The position numbers were made by a program, and so were the translations under genes. Positions 43,803-54,447 of a stretch of 64,000 nt of DNA are shown piece by piece. Under the pieces are notes generated by a model. That model saw only the letters and a list, made by a program, of their open reading frames with translations. It ran no database searches and was not told where the DNA came from. The first letter of the stretch is position 1, and the number at the start of each line of letters is the position of its first letter. The DNA lies in assembly GCA_905147135.1 (NCBI GenBank), contig LR990043.1:3321057-3385056 (forward strand), in the 5' to 3' direction. This stretch comes from Blastobasis lacticolella. Its lineage: Eukaryota > Arthropoda > Insecta > Lepidoptera > Blastobasidae.

Positions 43803-44650
43803 GATTAAAGTTTGATATTTTTGTGTAAAGAAAATTTAAGTTACAGGTTTTGACGGTATAGGATGTGCGTAGAAAGTAGTGATGATGGCTTAACAGCACT
43901 CCCTCTTAAATATATACCGTAGTGCTAACAGACATGACTTCTCATGTCACAGGACCTAGCAATAAGCGCTATACATGTAGACCTCCAGATTTCTTGGCTC
44001 TGAGAGAGACAACCATGGTGGTCTAATCAAGAGAGCGCTATGCTTATGAGCCTATAAGGGTCAAGCCTTATAACCTAAATAGGATCATTCAAACGACTGA
44101 CACTCTGTACTTCGAAGGAAGCCGTCGGCCAACAAAGCTGGTTGGAATAACGATTTCCAATTAGATGTTCCAGTTGTTGTCTGTCGATCACAAGTACCTA
44201 CAGAAAAGCGACTTTTGTCAGAATTATGAATGGGATAATCTTCGTCTTTATGCTAGCTGTAGTATTTCGTCCCAATTTTCTATTTACAAATAACATACCG
44301 TGTAAATACTCTTAAGCTAAACCGAACACTCATATCAACACGCCAATGTACACAGAACACGTAAAGAGAACACAAACCAACACAGATTTATACTTTAGCA
44401 CCCAGGTATCGTTATCTCGCGATACAGTTTGTCCATTTTTCATCGGCAACAAAGGGTTAAATCGGCCGCGGGTGACGGTTGGGGCAGCTAGAACCGGGGT
44501 GGGGTTAAGCGAAACTATTTACCTTTGTGGGCTATTTATTTAACAATAAAAGGATTATTCTAGGTACCATTGTTGTCATAGAGGATAGACGAAATATGCT
44601 AATTCTAATTGTGGTTTCTTGTTGCCTCTTGCAATTATCAGAAGGCTAAT
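43803..44650. other. unassigned stretch
   Basis: The only item of note is TATCGTTATCTCGCGATACA at 44407-44426, three GATA-type boxes in 20 bp and partly palindromic. No gene or repeat is visible. Confidence 0.4.
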
Positions 44651-44654
44651 TACA

Positions 44655-44835
44655 CAACTCTGTTGCTAACAATTCTTTGATTTCAATGATTGAAATGGTT
44701 ACTTTTGATATTCCGTATCATCGATTTCATGGGTTCAGTTGCTAACAAAGTTCCATTGCAATAAATAGTTAAGTCAAATAAACGCAAAAGTAACAATTTC
44801 AATCATGGAAATCAGAGAGTTGTTGGCAGTGGAGT
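44655..44835. mobile_element. MITE-7, inverted repeats of about 50 bp
   Basis: The left arm is AACTCTGTTGCTAACAATTC, TTTGATTTCAATGATTGAAA, TGGTTACTTTTG. The right arm read inward is AACTCCACTGCCAACAACTC, TCTGATTTCCATGATTGAAA, TTGTTACTTTTG. Identity is about 85 percent. The right edge overlaps the start of a SINE-A fragment, so its end is uncertain by about 15 bp. Confidence 0.75.
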
Positions 44836-44906
44836 TAAGTAATCTGCCAAATTCTGGATCATGGTCAAGGCGACAATGGGCACCACTGGGATATTGACGC
44901 CAAGAT
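44824..44906 (+). mobile_element. SINE-A fragment
   Basis: GGCAGTGGAGTTAAGTAATC, TGCCAAATTCTGGATCATGG, TCAAGGCGACAATGGGCACC, then ATATTGACGCCAAGATG. It is the inverse of the body order in the minus-strand copies and shows the tail half only. Confidence 0.7.
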
Positions 44907-44944
44907 GTTATTTATTATACTATTTTGCTAATTACACTTGCTTA

Positions 44945-45016
44945 ATCATCTTCAGGCATTAGTCCCGGTTGTGCTCTCTCAGGAGGTCCCATGCAGGAAC
45001 TGCCTTCCTACTTCCT
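44945..45016 (-). mobile_element. SINE-A fragment, cut by a SINE-B
   Basis: CATCTTCAGGCATTAGTCCC, GGTTGTGCTCTCTCAGGAGG match the tail end of the SINE-A body. It is then interrupted by the SINE-B that starts at about 45017. The sequence after the SINE-B (45280 on) does not clearly continue SINE-A. Confidence 0.65.
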
Positions 45017-45018
45017 TA

Positions 45019-45280
45019 TTGACGACCTGAGTGGTTCAATGGTCAACATGCCGGTCTGCCACGCAAAAGGTCCCGGGTACGATTCCCGGCCGGGCAGATA
45101 TTGAAATGATGAATTTTAATTTCTGTTACGGGTCTGGGTGTTCTATGTATAATAAGTATGTATTTGAAAGTATTTAAGTAGTATATCAGTTATCTAGCAC
45201 CCATAGCACAAGCTTTGCTTAGTTTGGGGCTAGATGGCGCTGTGTGAATTTGTCCACGAATATGTATTTATTTATTTACT
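45019..45280 (+). mobile_element. SINE-B, best-preserved copy
   Basis: TTGACGACCTGAGTGGTTCA, ATGGTCAACATGCCGGTCTG, CCACGCAAAAGGTCCCGGGT, ACGATTCCCGGCCGGGCAG. The body TTTCTGTTACGGGTCTGGGT, TTATCTAGCACCCATAGCAC, AAGCTTTGCTTAGTTTGGGG, TAGATGGCGCTGTGTGAATT is complete and ends (TATTTATTTATT). TACTTCC just before the element (45009-45015) and again after it (45279-45285) may be its target duplication. B-box spacing has one extra base. Confidence 0.9.
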
Positions 45281-45286
45281 TCCACC

Positions 45287-45945
45287 TTGCCCACTTGGTC
45301 TCTGGGATCCTTGTTACGGTGTAATAAATCAATCGTCATCATCATCATTTGCCTTAAACATCTATTATAGATGATTCAAACAGCAAATTAATTTGACAAG
45401 AAGCCGTGTTAGACGAGTAACGAGACCGTCAGCCTTACGAAGGCAATTGGATCACCAGAGCAAAAATAGAATAGAATAGAAAAATATAAAGTAGAGGATA
45501 ATGTCAGTAAATATTTAGTACGGGTAAATGACGCACAACTATAAGATAAGTACACTCACGGTGGTCAGTTAGATCATAATGCTTATTATAAATATTTGTA
45601 ATTTTTAGCAATATTACATCTAAACGGTATAGGTATCACACTGCAAAGAGATGATTCACGGGGATTTTACAAACTATATACAGCAGTAGCAGTCGCGACA
45701 CTTTAAAAAGGAATCCTTTTAAAAGTTTACTAAGATTTTCGTCCGAAGTTAAGCTTTCTCATTACCAAAATCAAACGTGTCCTGTCGTGTAACTATGTCT
45801 CTGACATTCTGCCTATTAACTTGAACTTGTTTCATAATGTAGAATGTACGACAGTAACTATCATACACAAATTCAGGAATGATAAACTATTTGAAATGAC
45901 CACTGAAAGGCTGTAATTTTGTGTGGAGAATAAGTCTCCCCGAAA
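45287..45945. other. unassigned stretch
   Basis: Only a short CGTCATCATCATCATTTGCC run at 45333 is seen, of the sort found at RTE-type 3' ends. No gene is visible. Confidence 0.4.
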
Positions 45946-45949
45946 GACT

Positions 45950-46135
45950 CATCATCACCACAGCCCGTAACAGTTCACTGCAGGACTTAGGGCCTCTCCC
46001 ACGAAAGGGGGGTTATTGCCATAATCTCCACGCTTGGCAGGCGGGTTGGAGATCGCAGTGTTTAAATATAACAATGGAAAATGCTGCTGCCCATTTTCCA
46101 GACTACGGAGACTCTTGATCTTTTGCCACACCACA
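45950..46135 (-). repeat. Repeat G copy, longest
   Basis: On the minus strand: CCGTGTGGTGTGGCAAAAGA, TCAAGAGTCTCCGTAGTCTG, GCGATCTCCAACCCGCCTGC, CAAGCGTGGAGATTATGGCA and CCTTTCGTGGGAGAGGCCC, ending GGTGATGATGAGT. The module from TCTCCAACCCG to TGGCAATA is shared with 27436. Its GATGATGA end suggests an RTE-like LINE 3' end. Confidence 0.72.
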
Positions 46136-46156
46136 CGGCCCCGAAAGAGTACCAGA

Positions 46157-46382
46157 AAATAAATATATAAATATGCTTAGACAACTCATACAGCGCCATC
46201 TAGTTCCAAAGTAAGCAAAGCTTGTATTATAGGTGCTAGATAACTGCTAAACAACTTATATATTTTTAAAATTCATACTTATTATACCAGTGCTGTAATT
46301 CTCCCAAAAATACCACCAAATTCCTAAAAAGCAGACCCAAAACACAATACCCAAACACGGAACATTAAAATATTAATCAGGG
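46157..46382 (-). mobile_element. SINE-B, 5'-truncated
   Basis: On the minus strand it starts near TAATGTTCCGTGTTTGGGTA and runs through GCAGTTATCTAGCACCTATA, CAAGCTTTGCTTACTTTGGA, ACTAGATGGCGCTGTATGAG and TTTATATATTTATT. The tRNA head is missing, and the middle has about 40 bp of unmatched sequence. Confidence 0.78.
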
Positions 46383-46714
46383 GCCGTTAATCTAAGAAAT
46401 TCACACGAGCATCTCCATCGTTGGTGTACGAAGCACATTTTTAATCCACGAAAAAAGCTCAAAGCTCAAAAGCACGTCTAAGATAAGCTCGGTCGTTAGG
46501 AGATAGCCAGCTGCGATGGCCGATCCCAGAGATATCGCGGACTCGAACCATATAAATTACTGTGGTGCTTTGCTGATATAGAATTGAGAACGTGGAACTT
46601 TGCTATGAGTTTAAATGTCATGGAGTTACCACAAGATTCTCTTTTATAGTCATGTGATTTGTAAACATGCAGAAAGAAAAAACAGACTTTGATCTTTTCG
46701 CGAATCTATATGGA

Positions 46715-46840
46715 TCGTATAAAACAAAGTCGCTTCCCGCCATCTGTCCCTATGTATCTATGTATGCTTAGATCTTTTTAACTTCGGATTTTAATGCAGT
46801 TTTCAGCAGTAGATTTAAAAGGAAGGTTTATAAGCAAGAA
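46715..46840 (+). repeat. Repeat J copy
   Basis: CGTATAAAACAAAGTCGCTT, CCCGCCATCTGTCCCTATGT, TTAACTTCGGATTTTAATGC, AGTTTTC and AAGGAAGGTTTATAAG. It agrees with 40838-40985 module for module. Confidence 0.75.
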
Positions 46841-47414
46841 AAAAGGGTAGGTAGAGGTAAAGTAGGTGTTCGCGTCGGGTCCACTAGTTGATAATACATT
46901 TATTGAACATTGTCCTATCCAAGACTTTGCTTGGGTCCTTTCAAAATATTCAAGAATAAATCACTCACAACAGCTTTAATATGTGCCATAATAACACACA
47001 TTAATATCAGAACTCCAATAATATGCAATCGAAAAGCAGTCGCAACTAAAATACAAACCGAAGAATGTACGAAAGAAACCTTACGCGTAGGTATATCGCC
47101 TACACAAAGATACAAAAACAATGTAAGCCATTCAATATACTTACAAAAAGGCTGCTCATAACAAAGTGACAGTCCCAACAGTGTCTCGAGATCCCTATCG
47201 CGCCACAATCCACAAGAACAATATTATCGATCTAATAAAAAGCAAAGGAGCTAAGCATAAAGTTGTGACTGTTCTACAATGGGTTTACTAATGGGCGAGA
47301 GAGAGATGCGAGATAAACGTAAATGTTGTCGCTACACTGTGGCATAGTGATACGTTTTTTATTGAAATAATATCAAGTATGGTAGGTACTAGGATACGAG
47401 TTATTAACTTTGCA

Positions 47415-47548
47415 TGATGCAGAGCAACGTGTTATAGAGGTGGGCAACGCATTGGCGATACTCTTGGTGTTGCTAATGTCTATAGGCAGTGGTGGCCACT
47501 TTCCATCAGGTGGCCCGCTTGCCTGTTTGCCTACCGTATGACATAAAA
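47415..47548 (-). repeat. Repeat C copy, well preserved
   Basis: On the minus strand: CATACGGTAGGCAAACAGGC, AAGCGGGCCACCTGATGGAA, AGTGGCCACCACTGCCTATA, CAACACCAAGAGTATCGCC and AATGCGTTGCCCACCTCTAT. Only about six differences from the 23.8 kb copy by eye. Confidence 0.85.
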
Positions 47549-47604
47549 AAACAAAAAAAATGATGGAAAGAAATGTTAATTTGGAAAGGTTCAATTTTAT
47601 GTTT

Positions 47605-47770
47605 TTTTTTATTAGACTAGTCAGGCATTTGACCGCCATCTCACCTGGTGGTATGTGATGGTGTGGTCGAAGATAGCATGCCTGTCTAGGAACAGCCTAT
47701 TCACTCTAGCCTTTAAGGCGTCCAGATTATAGTGATCAAGGAACAAACTCGCAGGCATCGTGTTCAATGG
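47605..47770 (+). repeat. Repeat H copy
   Basis: TTTTTTTTATTAGACTAGTC, AGGCATTTGACCGCCATCTC, ACCTGGTGGTATGTGATGGT, then AGCATGCCTGTCTAGGAACA, GCCTATTCACTCTAGCCTTT. Its ACCTGGTGGTATGTGATG core is similar to the Repeat C core, so the two may descend from one element. Confidence 0.72.
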
Positions 47771-48209
47771 AACATTCCTTCCTTTTTTAGCCGTCCGCAT
47801 TATAAAGATTCAACCAAAGCGGTATGATTTGAAACTTAATACTTGGTATAATGTTTCAGACGAACAGCGTCAGTATATCAAGGCCCGAATTCACCATAAA
47901 CCCATGTAACAGCCAATTTAATCCGTCGCCCGGGAAAAAGAAAGCAACTGGATACATTAAGCCGCCATTGAGAATTGCGATCAATTTGCTAAAGCAACGT
48001 TCGTACGAAATATATGGGCAATAAAAATGTTAATACGCCTAATGCAACTGCACATTTCTTGTGTATGTGTAATTTGCCACGTTTCGGAAACGAAAAATGC
48101 GATGTTCGGATGCGGTGCCGGCGAAGAGTGAAGCTACGTTAGGAGAGCGGGGCTCTTTCTTTTTTTGTTGCAAGGTCTCTGCTCCTTGAGGGATTTCCCA
48201 TATCTATCT

Positions 48210-48324
48210 TTAGGCGCTATCCTAATTGTCAACGGGCGTGCGACGGCCGGTTTTGATGTCTCCTATTGGTCGTCCGTCGTACGACCATGGTCGCACGACC
48301 GTTTTCAGTTAGTACAGCGTCTTA
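48210..48324. mobile_element. MITE-1 copy 2, TTA-flanked
   Basis: A 109-bp element (48213-48321). The left end is GGCGCTATCCTAATTGTCAA, and the right end read inward is GACGCTGTACTAACTGAAAA. TTA stands outside both ends (48210-48212, 48322-48324). The inside holds CGTCGTACGACCATGGTCGC, as in the other copies, and CTCCTATTGGTC matches CCAATAGGAG of copy 1 in reverse. Confidence 0.85.
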
Positions 48325-48583
48325 CTTCTTCATTTATGTCGAATTCAATGGTCTTCTGTAAGTCCTGGCTAAACAGAAGTTGTGCGGTGGGATATGTATG
48401 GTGAGCTTTTCCCCACATAAAGGTTGTACAACTTTGGCCAAGTGGGACCACTACAAAAGGTAAATCAAGACTGGCTCACAATAAGTAAGGCTAAGTAAGG
48501 GTAAGGGTATGGTAGTAAGGCTGTGCGAATCTTCTAATATTCATACTTATTCATTAAATACAGTACAACATTTAAAATAATAA

Positions 48584-48910
48584 TCTTGGCGTTAATGTCC
48601 CTATTGTGCTCTCGTGCACAAGGGCCTTTGGCCATCAGGTAATTACAGCGGTGCGACAACCGTCTGAGCTTCATGACCCTGCTACCAGGGAAACGTGCCC
48701 AGATTGTTTCATGGTTTCACATTCAGTCGCCTGAATGTGCAGGTTTCATCACAATTTTTTCCCTCACCGTAAGAGCATCGGTGTATCGGTCGTATTCAAC
48801 TAAAATACCTAACTAAGAAAAGTAAAGTTGGTACATGGCGGCAGTGGCATTCGAACACGGTACCCCGCGTTTACGAGTCGGATACCTTAACCACTAGGCC
48901 ACCGACGCTC
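48584..48910 (-). mobile_element. SINE-A, near full-length
   Basis: The head on the minus strand is GAGCGTCGGTGGCCTAGTGG, TTAAGGTATCCGACTCGTAA, then TACCGTGTTCGAATGCCACT (B box with one change). The body is complete, except that CCATGATCCAGGATTTGGCA is reduced to TTTGGCCA. It ends in ATTATTATTTTAAA. It has the best A-box (TGGCCTAGTGGTTAAGG) of all copies. Confidence 0.9.
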
Positions 48911-48914
48911 TTCC

Positions 48915-49875
48915 CTTATCTTCAAACATTTTAAACAAATTAAATTAAATCAAATGTAAACTTCTGTATTGAGTGGGACATTAAATATCTCTGGACTGGG
49001 TATAAAAGTAGGAAGGAAACACACAGTGACATGAAGCAACTACCAATCAGCTGATAAAAATTCGGAGAATACCAAAGCAAGACCTGAACGCAAGAAATTA
49101 ACTTCTTCAAGTTCTCCTCAATTAAGTTTCCTGACCCTAAGATTCCTGTCGTCGCCATCGCTTCCTCTTATAACAAAAGTCTCCTGCAGGACTGTCCAGC
49201 GCTGCAATGGTGCCGAAAACGGCAGTTAAGGAAATGGGACATGTAAATGAAGGAATCGCCGACGGCCAACGCGGGAAAATATGCCAAAATGTACACAAGT
49301 AATTCCCTGTGCTGGTAAATCATAGTTTTCTTGGTTGCCGTGTAGGTAATGTATATGTGCTATGGACTGTAGGCCGAATAGAGAAGTTTTGATATTATAA
49401 TTTTGATCCTTAATGGTTGACAATTGGGTCCGAAGTCAAATTTTGGTGTCATTTGTTCCGGAGATGTTTGAAACTCATCGTTAACAATGAGCAGTTTTCC
49501 AAAAGGTATCTAAAGCATTCCTAACCACTCACTAGATGACGCCCCGATAATTTTGGTAATTGATAATCGCTTGAAATATGTTCTTAGCAAACAGGATATA
49601 AGCACTGGGTACGTTGTATTGGATAATATTGTATTTGTCAATAGTTTTCAACCATTTTAGAGGTTGTAATAATAATGGAACATAGTGCCTATTCATAAAA
49701 ATATATCTTTGTACATTTCGTTAAACCTTTAAAAGTTAAATTTATATTAATAAACATTTTACTTTTAGGTTTAGTATTAGATGTTTGCATGGATATCACT
49801 GCCAAAATCATACAGATTAAAATCTATTGATGCTTTTTGAAATCAACTGACAATACCTACTGAAAAACTCCTCAT
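48915..49875. other. unassigned stretch
   Basis: I found no repeat core, inverted repeat or coding similarity. The minus-strand frames of 65 and 72 codons match nothing I know. Confidence 0.4.
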
Positions 49876-49879
49876 TGAT

Positions 49880-50011
49880 TGAGTCTCCTAATTCGTAACT
49901 GCCGTGCGGTCATGGTCGTGCCAAGGGCGGTGTTGAGGGTTCCTATTGGTCTGGCGACGTCCGTCGTACGACCATGGTCGCACGACCGTCGCCAGTTAGG
50001 ACAGCGTCTGA
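49880..50011. mobile_element. MITE-1 copy 3, left end decayed
   Basis: The interior CGTCGTACGACCATGGTCGC, the reverse module GGTTCCTATTGGTCTGGCGA and the right end (read inward GACGCTGTCCTAACTGGCGA) agree with copies 1 and 2. The left end (GTCTCCTAATTCGTAACTGC) has lost about 6 bp. TGA lies at both flanks, which is not the TTA of the other copies and may be chance. Confidence 0.75.
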
Positions 50012-50129
50012 GAGTCGCCGCTTTCAATCAGGTTGACAGTCCGTGCCTACTAGACCCAGGCCCTACCTGGCGCGAGAATTATAAATCAATCAGGCATAGT
50101 CCTTATTCCAATCCTGCACCTTCTGTCTA

Positions 50130-51300
50130 GCCAGGACCTGCAGCGGCGACACAAAGAAGCATTGAGTATTGATACTCACACAATGCCAGAAATCGGTAGA
50201 AAACTAGCTTATAGACGAATAACTTAATTAAACATGTTATTGCCCATAATAATGATGAAAAAAGCGCTTATACTCCTTGAAGCATAAAACTTGATCATCT
50301 CCCGTTACAAATTTTCCCTTCACTTCGTTATCAGAAACCTACAAAAATAATAAAAACGCCTCCAAACATGTAATTACCAGGTTGCTGTGCGACACACGTG
50401 CGCCCCGCCCGTCGAACTAGCCTCATTGCCAATTAAGCATACGCCACTATCGCACCACTTCCTGCGAGATATTAGATCGCATCGTGGACTAATTATGCTT
50501 ATCGCGCGACGGTTATTTATAAGCTCGAATTATCGCCGCCATTGTTTTGTTGGGTTAGCTCTGACACACAAACCGGCGGGATGGCGAGCGGGAATAATCT
50601 TCTACGGTATGGGCTAGGCGTCAATGACAGGCCGACCAAAATGTTTAAAAACTGAGAAATATATAGGTTTCTGCGTTATATTCAAGATATTACGATAATT
50701 TCTGACGCATCGGCAACTAACGGCTCTAATGGGTTGTGCAACTGAAGGTTCTGGCCGTGGTACCAGCAGGTAAACGCTTTCTGTATATCTAAAAGTTATT
50801 TCCTACTAGAAGAACGGACTCTGCTGGCATGCTCCATCTTTGGCCGCATCGGCACTACCACCATGTGCAATGGCGGTTAAATCATCAAATACGTGGGCTA
50901 GCTAAAGCTGTATTTGCTTATATGCTCGATGTTTTGCTATTGTCTGTGTGTCTAAATAATATACTCAAAACCAAATTCCGCTTCCTTTCATGGCGATAAA
51001 TAAGTAATTGTAAATTAAAAATACCTAAATTGGAAAAGAAATTAATAAAAAATTATATATTATTTCATCGCCGAATAGTATTTTTGACATTTTAAATTGA
51101 TTACCTAATTGATATCTTATTGAAATTACGCAATACCAAGGTTACATACTTATTTTAAATCTGTGAAATTATAATAGTAGGTACCTACATGTTAAAGTTA
51201 TATTTTGTACTTAAATTATGAAAATTGTACCTATTGAGAAATGAATATGAAAACAGTCATTATTATAAATTAGGTACAGAATCATTTAGAATATAATAAG
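50130..51300. other. unassigned stretch
   Basis: GTCTAGCCAGGACCTGCAGC, GGCGAC at 50127-50152 is echoed at 54595-54621 (GTGTAGCCAGGATCTACAGC, GGTGAC). Short CpG-rich patches lie at 50390-50420 and 50500-50590. No gene is visible. Confidence 0.4.
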
Positions 51301-51302
51301 GT

Positions 51303-51360
51303 TGCATAGCCTTGGTTGTCGATCTCGCATGTACGCTGCCACTAGGCCAGCGCCGCTCGT
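51303..51360 (-). repeat. possible SINE head remnant
   Basis: On the minus strand GAGCGGCGCTGGCCTAGTGG, CAGCGTACATGCGAGATCG: the A-box area of a SINE-A-like head followed by unmatched sequence, with no B box. Confidence 0.45.
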
Positions 51361-52339
51361 ATCTAGATGTTAGTCAAATCAGAATTTAGACTATAATAAC
51401 GAAAATTGTGTAACTGTCAGTAATTATGTATGTTTTAATCCTGTTACTAAAATGTCGAACTAGGTATTATATTTATAATGGTAAGTCTACTCGTATTATC
51501 AACGGAACATAAACTTTTTTCATACAAATTGTATCCTAGGGCCTTAATCATAAAAATGCCTTATAGTAGGTTTAAAACGTTCATTAGCTAAAACACACAT
51601 TAGGCCTTCATGTATATAGTAGTCTCATCAATTAGACGCTATTAATTTTTTTTACATAAAATTGTAAGCCGCAATGTATGCCTACGATAACGTAAATTTC
51701 TTACATTACGAGCTGAATTATTTAATATTATAAAAACAACAAAAACTGAATTTAGGTCCGATACTAATCCTAATTAAATATATGCCCGTATAAAATGTAC
51801 ATGCTGTAGGTATATGCCAGGGAGCCCAATTACTCCGCCTCCGCAGCCGACTGCACTATATTACTTCACAAATCAAAGCAAAACCAAACCTATAAAAAAA
51901 TAAGAATAAACCAATGAAAAATCTAAAAGTTCCACATATTCCAGAAAACCTAAAAGCTCTACGTATTCCAGACACCAACTGGAAGGATTCCAATCAATAC
52001 ACAATGTTGTTCGGCCTCGCCGATCTGTTTGTCCATCCGGCTATAAAACTACATCTGAAGAGATAGCGGCTGCTGTAAATACTTTGTTATCTGTCCGAAG
52101 TTTGCTGCCGATATGAATAATAGTCTGTGGTAAAAGAGACCAATAATCCTTGTTCCTATCCGATGTGTACTTCTGGTTTTAAGTCTAGGAGTTCGAAACT
52201 TGAAAGTTTTAGTGCATGGCGGGCAAGTTTGTTTATTTATTGAAACTTCGTGCGAAATATTGTTGTTGTCACTTGAAGCTTTATTTATAGGTAGACTTTT
52301 CCTGTCGCATGTACGAGTATATCTAAAAAGTCGGATAAC
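51361..52339. other. unassigned AT-rich stretch
   Basis: No gene or inverted repeat is visible. TCCACATATTCCAGAAAACC and CTACGTATTCCAGACACCAA at 51931 and 51959 are a short imperfect tandem pair. Confidence 0.35.
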
Positions 52340-52535
52340 TCTCGACCAAGTTTACTTAAGCTCGATTATTTTCTAAACTACAGAACCGATTTTAATGAAA
52401 CAAAGCTAAGAAACATCTCGATTAAACTGGCTTTCAAACAGAGTAGACCGCATCAAAATCGTTCCATCCGTTCCGGAGCTACGATGCCACAGAAAGATAC
52501 ACAAAGCCAAAGCTAGACAGATGCACACGTGAGTG
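52340..52535 (-). repeat. Repeat I copy
   Basis: On the minus strand: CTTTCTGTGGCATCGTAGCT, CCGGAACGGATGGAACGATT, TTGATGCGG, TTGAAAGCCAGTTTAATCGA, GATGTTTCTTAGC and TTTCATTAAAATCGGTTCTG. It matches 38797-38990 in reverse orientation. Confidence 0.75.
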
Positions 52536-52648
52536 GGCGGGCAGTACGCTTGTTCGCCACCTTAGTGGTATAAAAATATGCGCATGAGAGTGTGGTCAAA
52601 TGTAACTCACATGAAGGGGTAGCTCATAAACTTCGGCAAGCCCCACAG

Positions 52649-52702
52649 CGATAGGGATCTGCCTTAAACTACGGTTGGCGATAAGGCGCGAACGATATCA
52701 CA
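52649..52702 (+). repeat. GGGATCTGCC-GCGATA module, copy 1
   Basis: GCGATAGGGATCTGCCTTAA, ACTACGGTTGGCGATAAGGC, GCGAACGATATC. The order GATCTGCC, AACTACGG, GCGATA, GCGAAC is repeated at 53524-53576. Confidence 0.6.
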
Positions 52703-52945
52703 ACCCGACCGAAGTTTCAGGTTTTAAGAGGTTTACAGCTATATTTTTATACTGACATTCTTATTTAATGCTGACTTTTGTTGGGTACTATTTTTCTTGT
52801 ATTTTTAAAACAAATTATATGAAATTACATATTATATAGCATATGAAATATAGGTGAATGTGAAATTAGTCTTTATGTGAGGGTAGCAGGAGACTTTGCC
52901 TGAGGAGTGCATCTGATATAGACTACCTTTGTACAGTCGAGTTCA

Positions 52946-53108
52946 TTAATATGTGAGCTTTACCAACGCTTCAAATATAAATGTACATGGAGGGGTACGT
53001 ATATATCTGAGCAGATTCATCAATCAAACATATTTACATCTGCTTAGATATATAAGTACCCTTCCATGTTCATTTATATTTGAAGCCTTGACAATGCTCA
53101 CATATTAA
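52946..53108. mobile_element. foldback element (71-bp arms, 21-bp loop)
   Basis: The left arm is TTAATATGTGAGCTTTACCA, ACGCTTCAAATATAAATGTA, CATGGAGGGGTACGTATATA, TCTGAGCAGAT. The right arm read inward differs at roughly nine positions (TTAATATGTGAGCATTGTCA at its start). The transcript would fold into one long hairpin. TA or TTAA at both tips may be a target duplication, which would suit a Tc1/mariner- or piggyBac-like MITE; I cannot decide between them. Confidence 0.85.
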
Positions 53109-53456
53109 TTACTTTAAAAGAAATATCAGTTTCAGGTACATAGTTACAGTCTACTCTGTACGTTGTGTACCTACAAAAATTGTTTAAACAAACAAACTGA
53201 AACTGATGAGCTTCATATTTGTTTTCGAACTTTAAACATTACATACAACATATGTTTTACACTAGTATGTAAGAGATATTGTTACTAACAGTATGGATCT
53301 ATATGTCAAAAATAAAAAAACTCAATTTCAATTTCAATAACATATATTTTTAAATCGCTTCTAGTAGTCAAATTGGTAAGAAAAATATTTAAAGAAGGAT
53401 TTACTCTACAGCAAATATAAATAAAGAAAAGTAACCCAAGCCATCGGGGATGAATT

Positions 53457-53476
53457 TCCCCAATCAATATAGATAG
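53457..53476. repeat. (TAGA)n microsatellite
   Basis: AATATAGATAGATAGATAGA: four TAGA units. Confidence 0.75.
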
Positions 53477-53520
53477 ATAGATAGACGCTAGACTCCACAG
53501 CAAACTTCAACGATACGTAT

Positions 53521-53576
53521 CTCAGGGATCTGCCAGAAACTACGGCGCGATATCGCGAACGGACCCGCGAGATAAC
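53521..53576 (+). repeat. GGGATCTGCC-GCGATA module, copy 2
   Basis: CTCAGGGATCTGCCAGAAAC, TACGGCGCGATATCGCGAAC, GGACCCGCGAGATAAC. About 870 bp from copy 1 and in the same orientation. It holds a GATATC and a GATAAC box. Confidence 0.6.
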
Positions 53577-54212
53577 TACCCACTTTATCTGAAACTTTGG
53601 TGCTGCTGTGTATATTGTATTGGGTTTTTATAAGATTCGAAATTATCTATTCTATTGTAAAACAGAGATTTCGTACTTATCACATTTCATTGAATGTTTG
53701 AGATTATTGTAGAGCTAACAAAGAAATTAATTATAACTGTGATACTGTTTTACAACAAAAATTTCCTTTTGTTAAATCCGTAGGTATTTATTTAGGAACT
53801 TTAGGAATTAAATCACTTTTTGTACACTAGTTCCACTTTATTATACAATTTTATTAAATTGCAACCGGTTTAGAATTACTCATCTTCAGGCAATTGCCAA
53901 CACAAAGTGTTAAAAAAAAAAATAGGAAATTTAGAATTAATTGCACATGACAGCTCCATCTTATAATAATGGTTATGATAATAAAAGCCTAATCAACTAA
54001 ACACCTACATAATAAGTGTCCTGTAACCTAGACGAGCGAAAGCGCATCTCAACAACTTCTCGACCTACTCAGTACACGCGTACGCTAAAAATGGCTGATG
54101 CCCGTTTTCACTAAACACAGGAATAGCCTAAATCCGATGCGCAAATACTTAGGAATTACTTAAGACAAAATACGTTTCACCAACCGCTAGGAAATAACTA
54201 TCGCCGATTGGT

Positions 54213-54273
54213 AAGGAAGGAAAGAAGGAAGGAAAGAAGGAAGGAAAGAAGGAAGGAAAGAAGGAAGGAAGAG
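54213..54273. repeat. GGAAAGAAGGAA minisatellite
   Basis: A 12-bp purine unit (GGAAAGAAGGAA) is repeated about five times almost without error. All purines lie on one strand, so triplex or slippage behaviour is expected. Confidence 0.92.
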
Positions 54274-54333
54274 AATAAGATGGTGCTTGGTCCCTAGGCA
54301 TCGCCTAAAATGACAGTTGCGTTCTGTTTCCTA

Positions 54334-54447
54334 CAGCAAACTTATCTGACCCGGTGGCCAAAACTGGAACTAAGTGTCACCATTTTGAAATATCACTTTG
54401 TTGTCAACAACAGCGACGCCGTCACCGGTTCAGATAAGTTTGTGGCA
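54334..54447. mobile_element. MITE-8 candidate, inverted repeats of about 20 bp
   Basis: The left end is AAACTTATCTGACCCGGTGG. The right end read inward is AAACTTATCTGAACCGGTGA. The spacing of about 65 bp includes ATTTTGAAATATCACTTTGT and TGTCAACAACAGCGACGCCG. No target duplication is visible. The 73-codon frame over it is accidental. Confidence 0.6.

Noticed and set aside
54213..54273. CRISPR-like array
   Set aside because: The units are contiguous without spacers, so this is a purine minisatellite.
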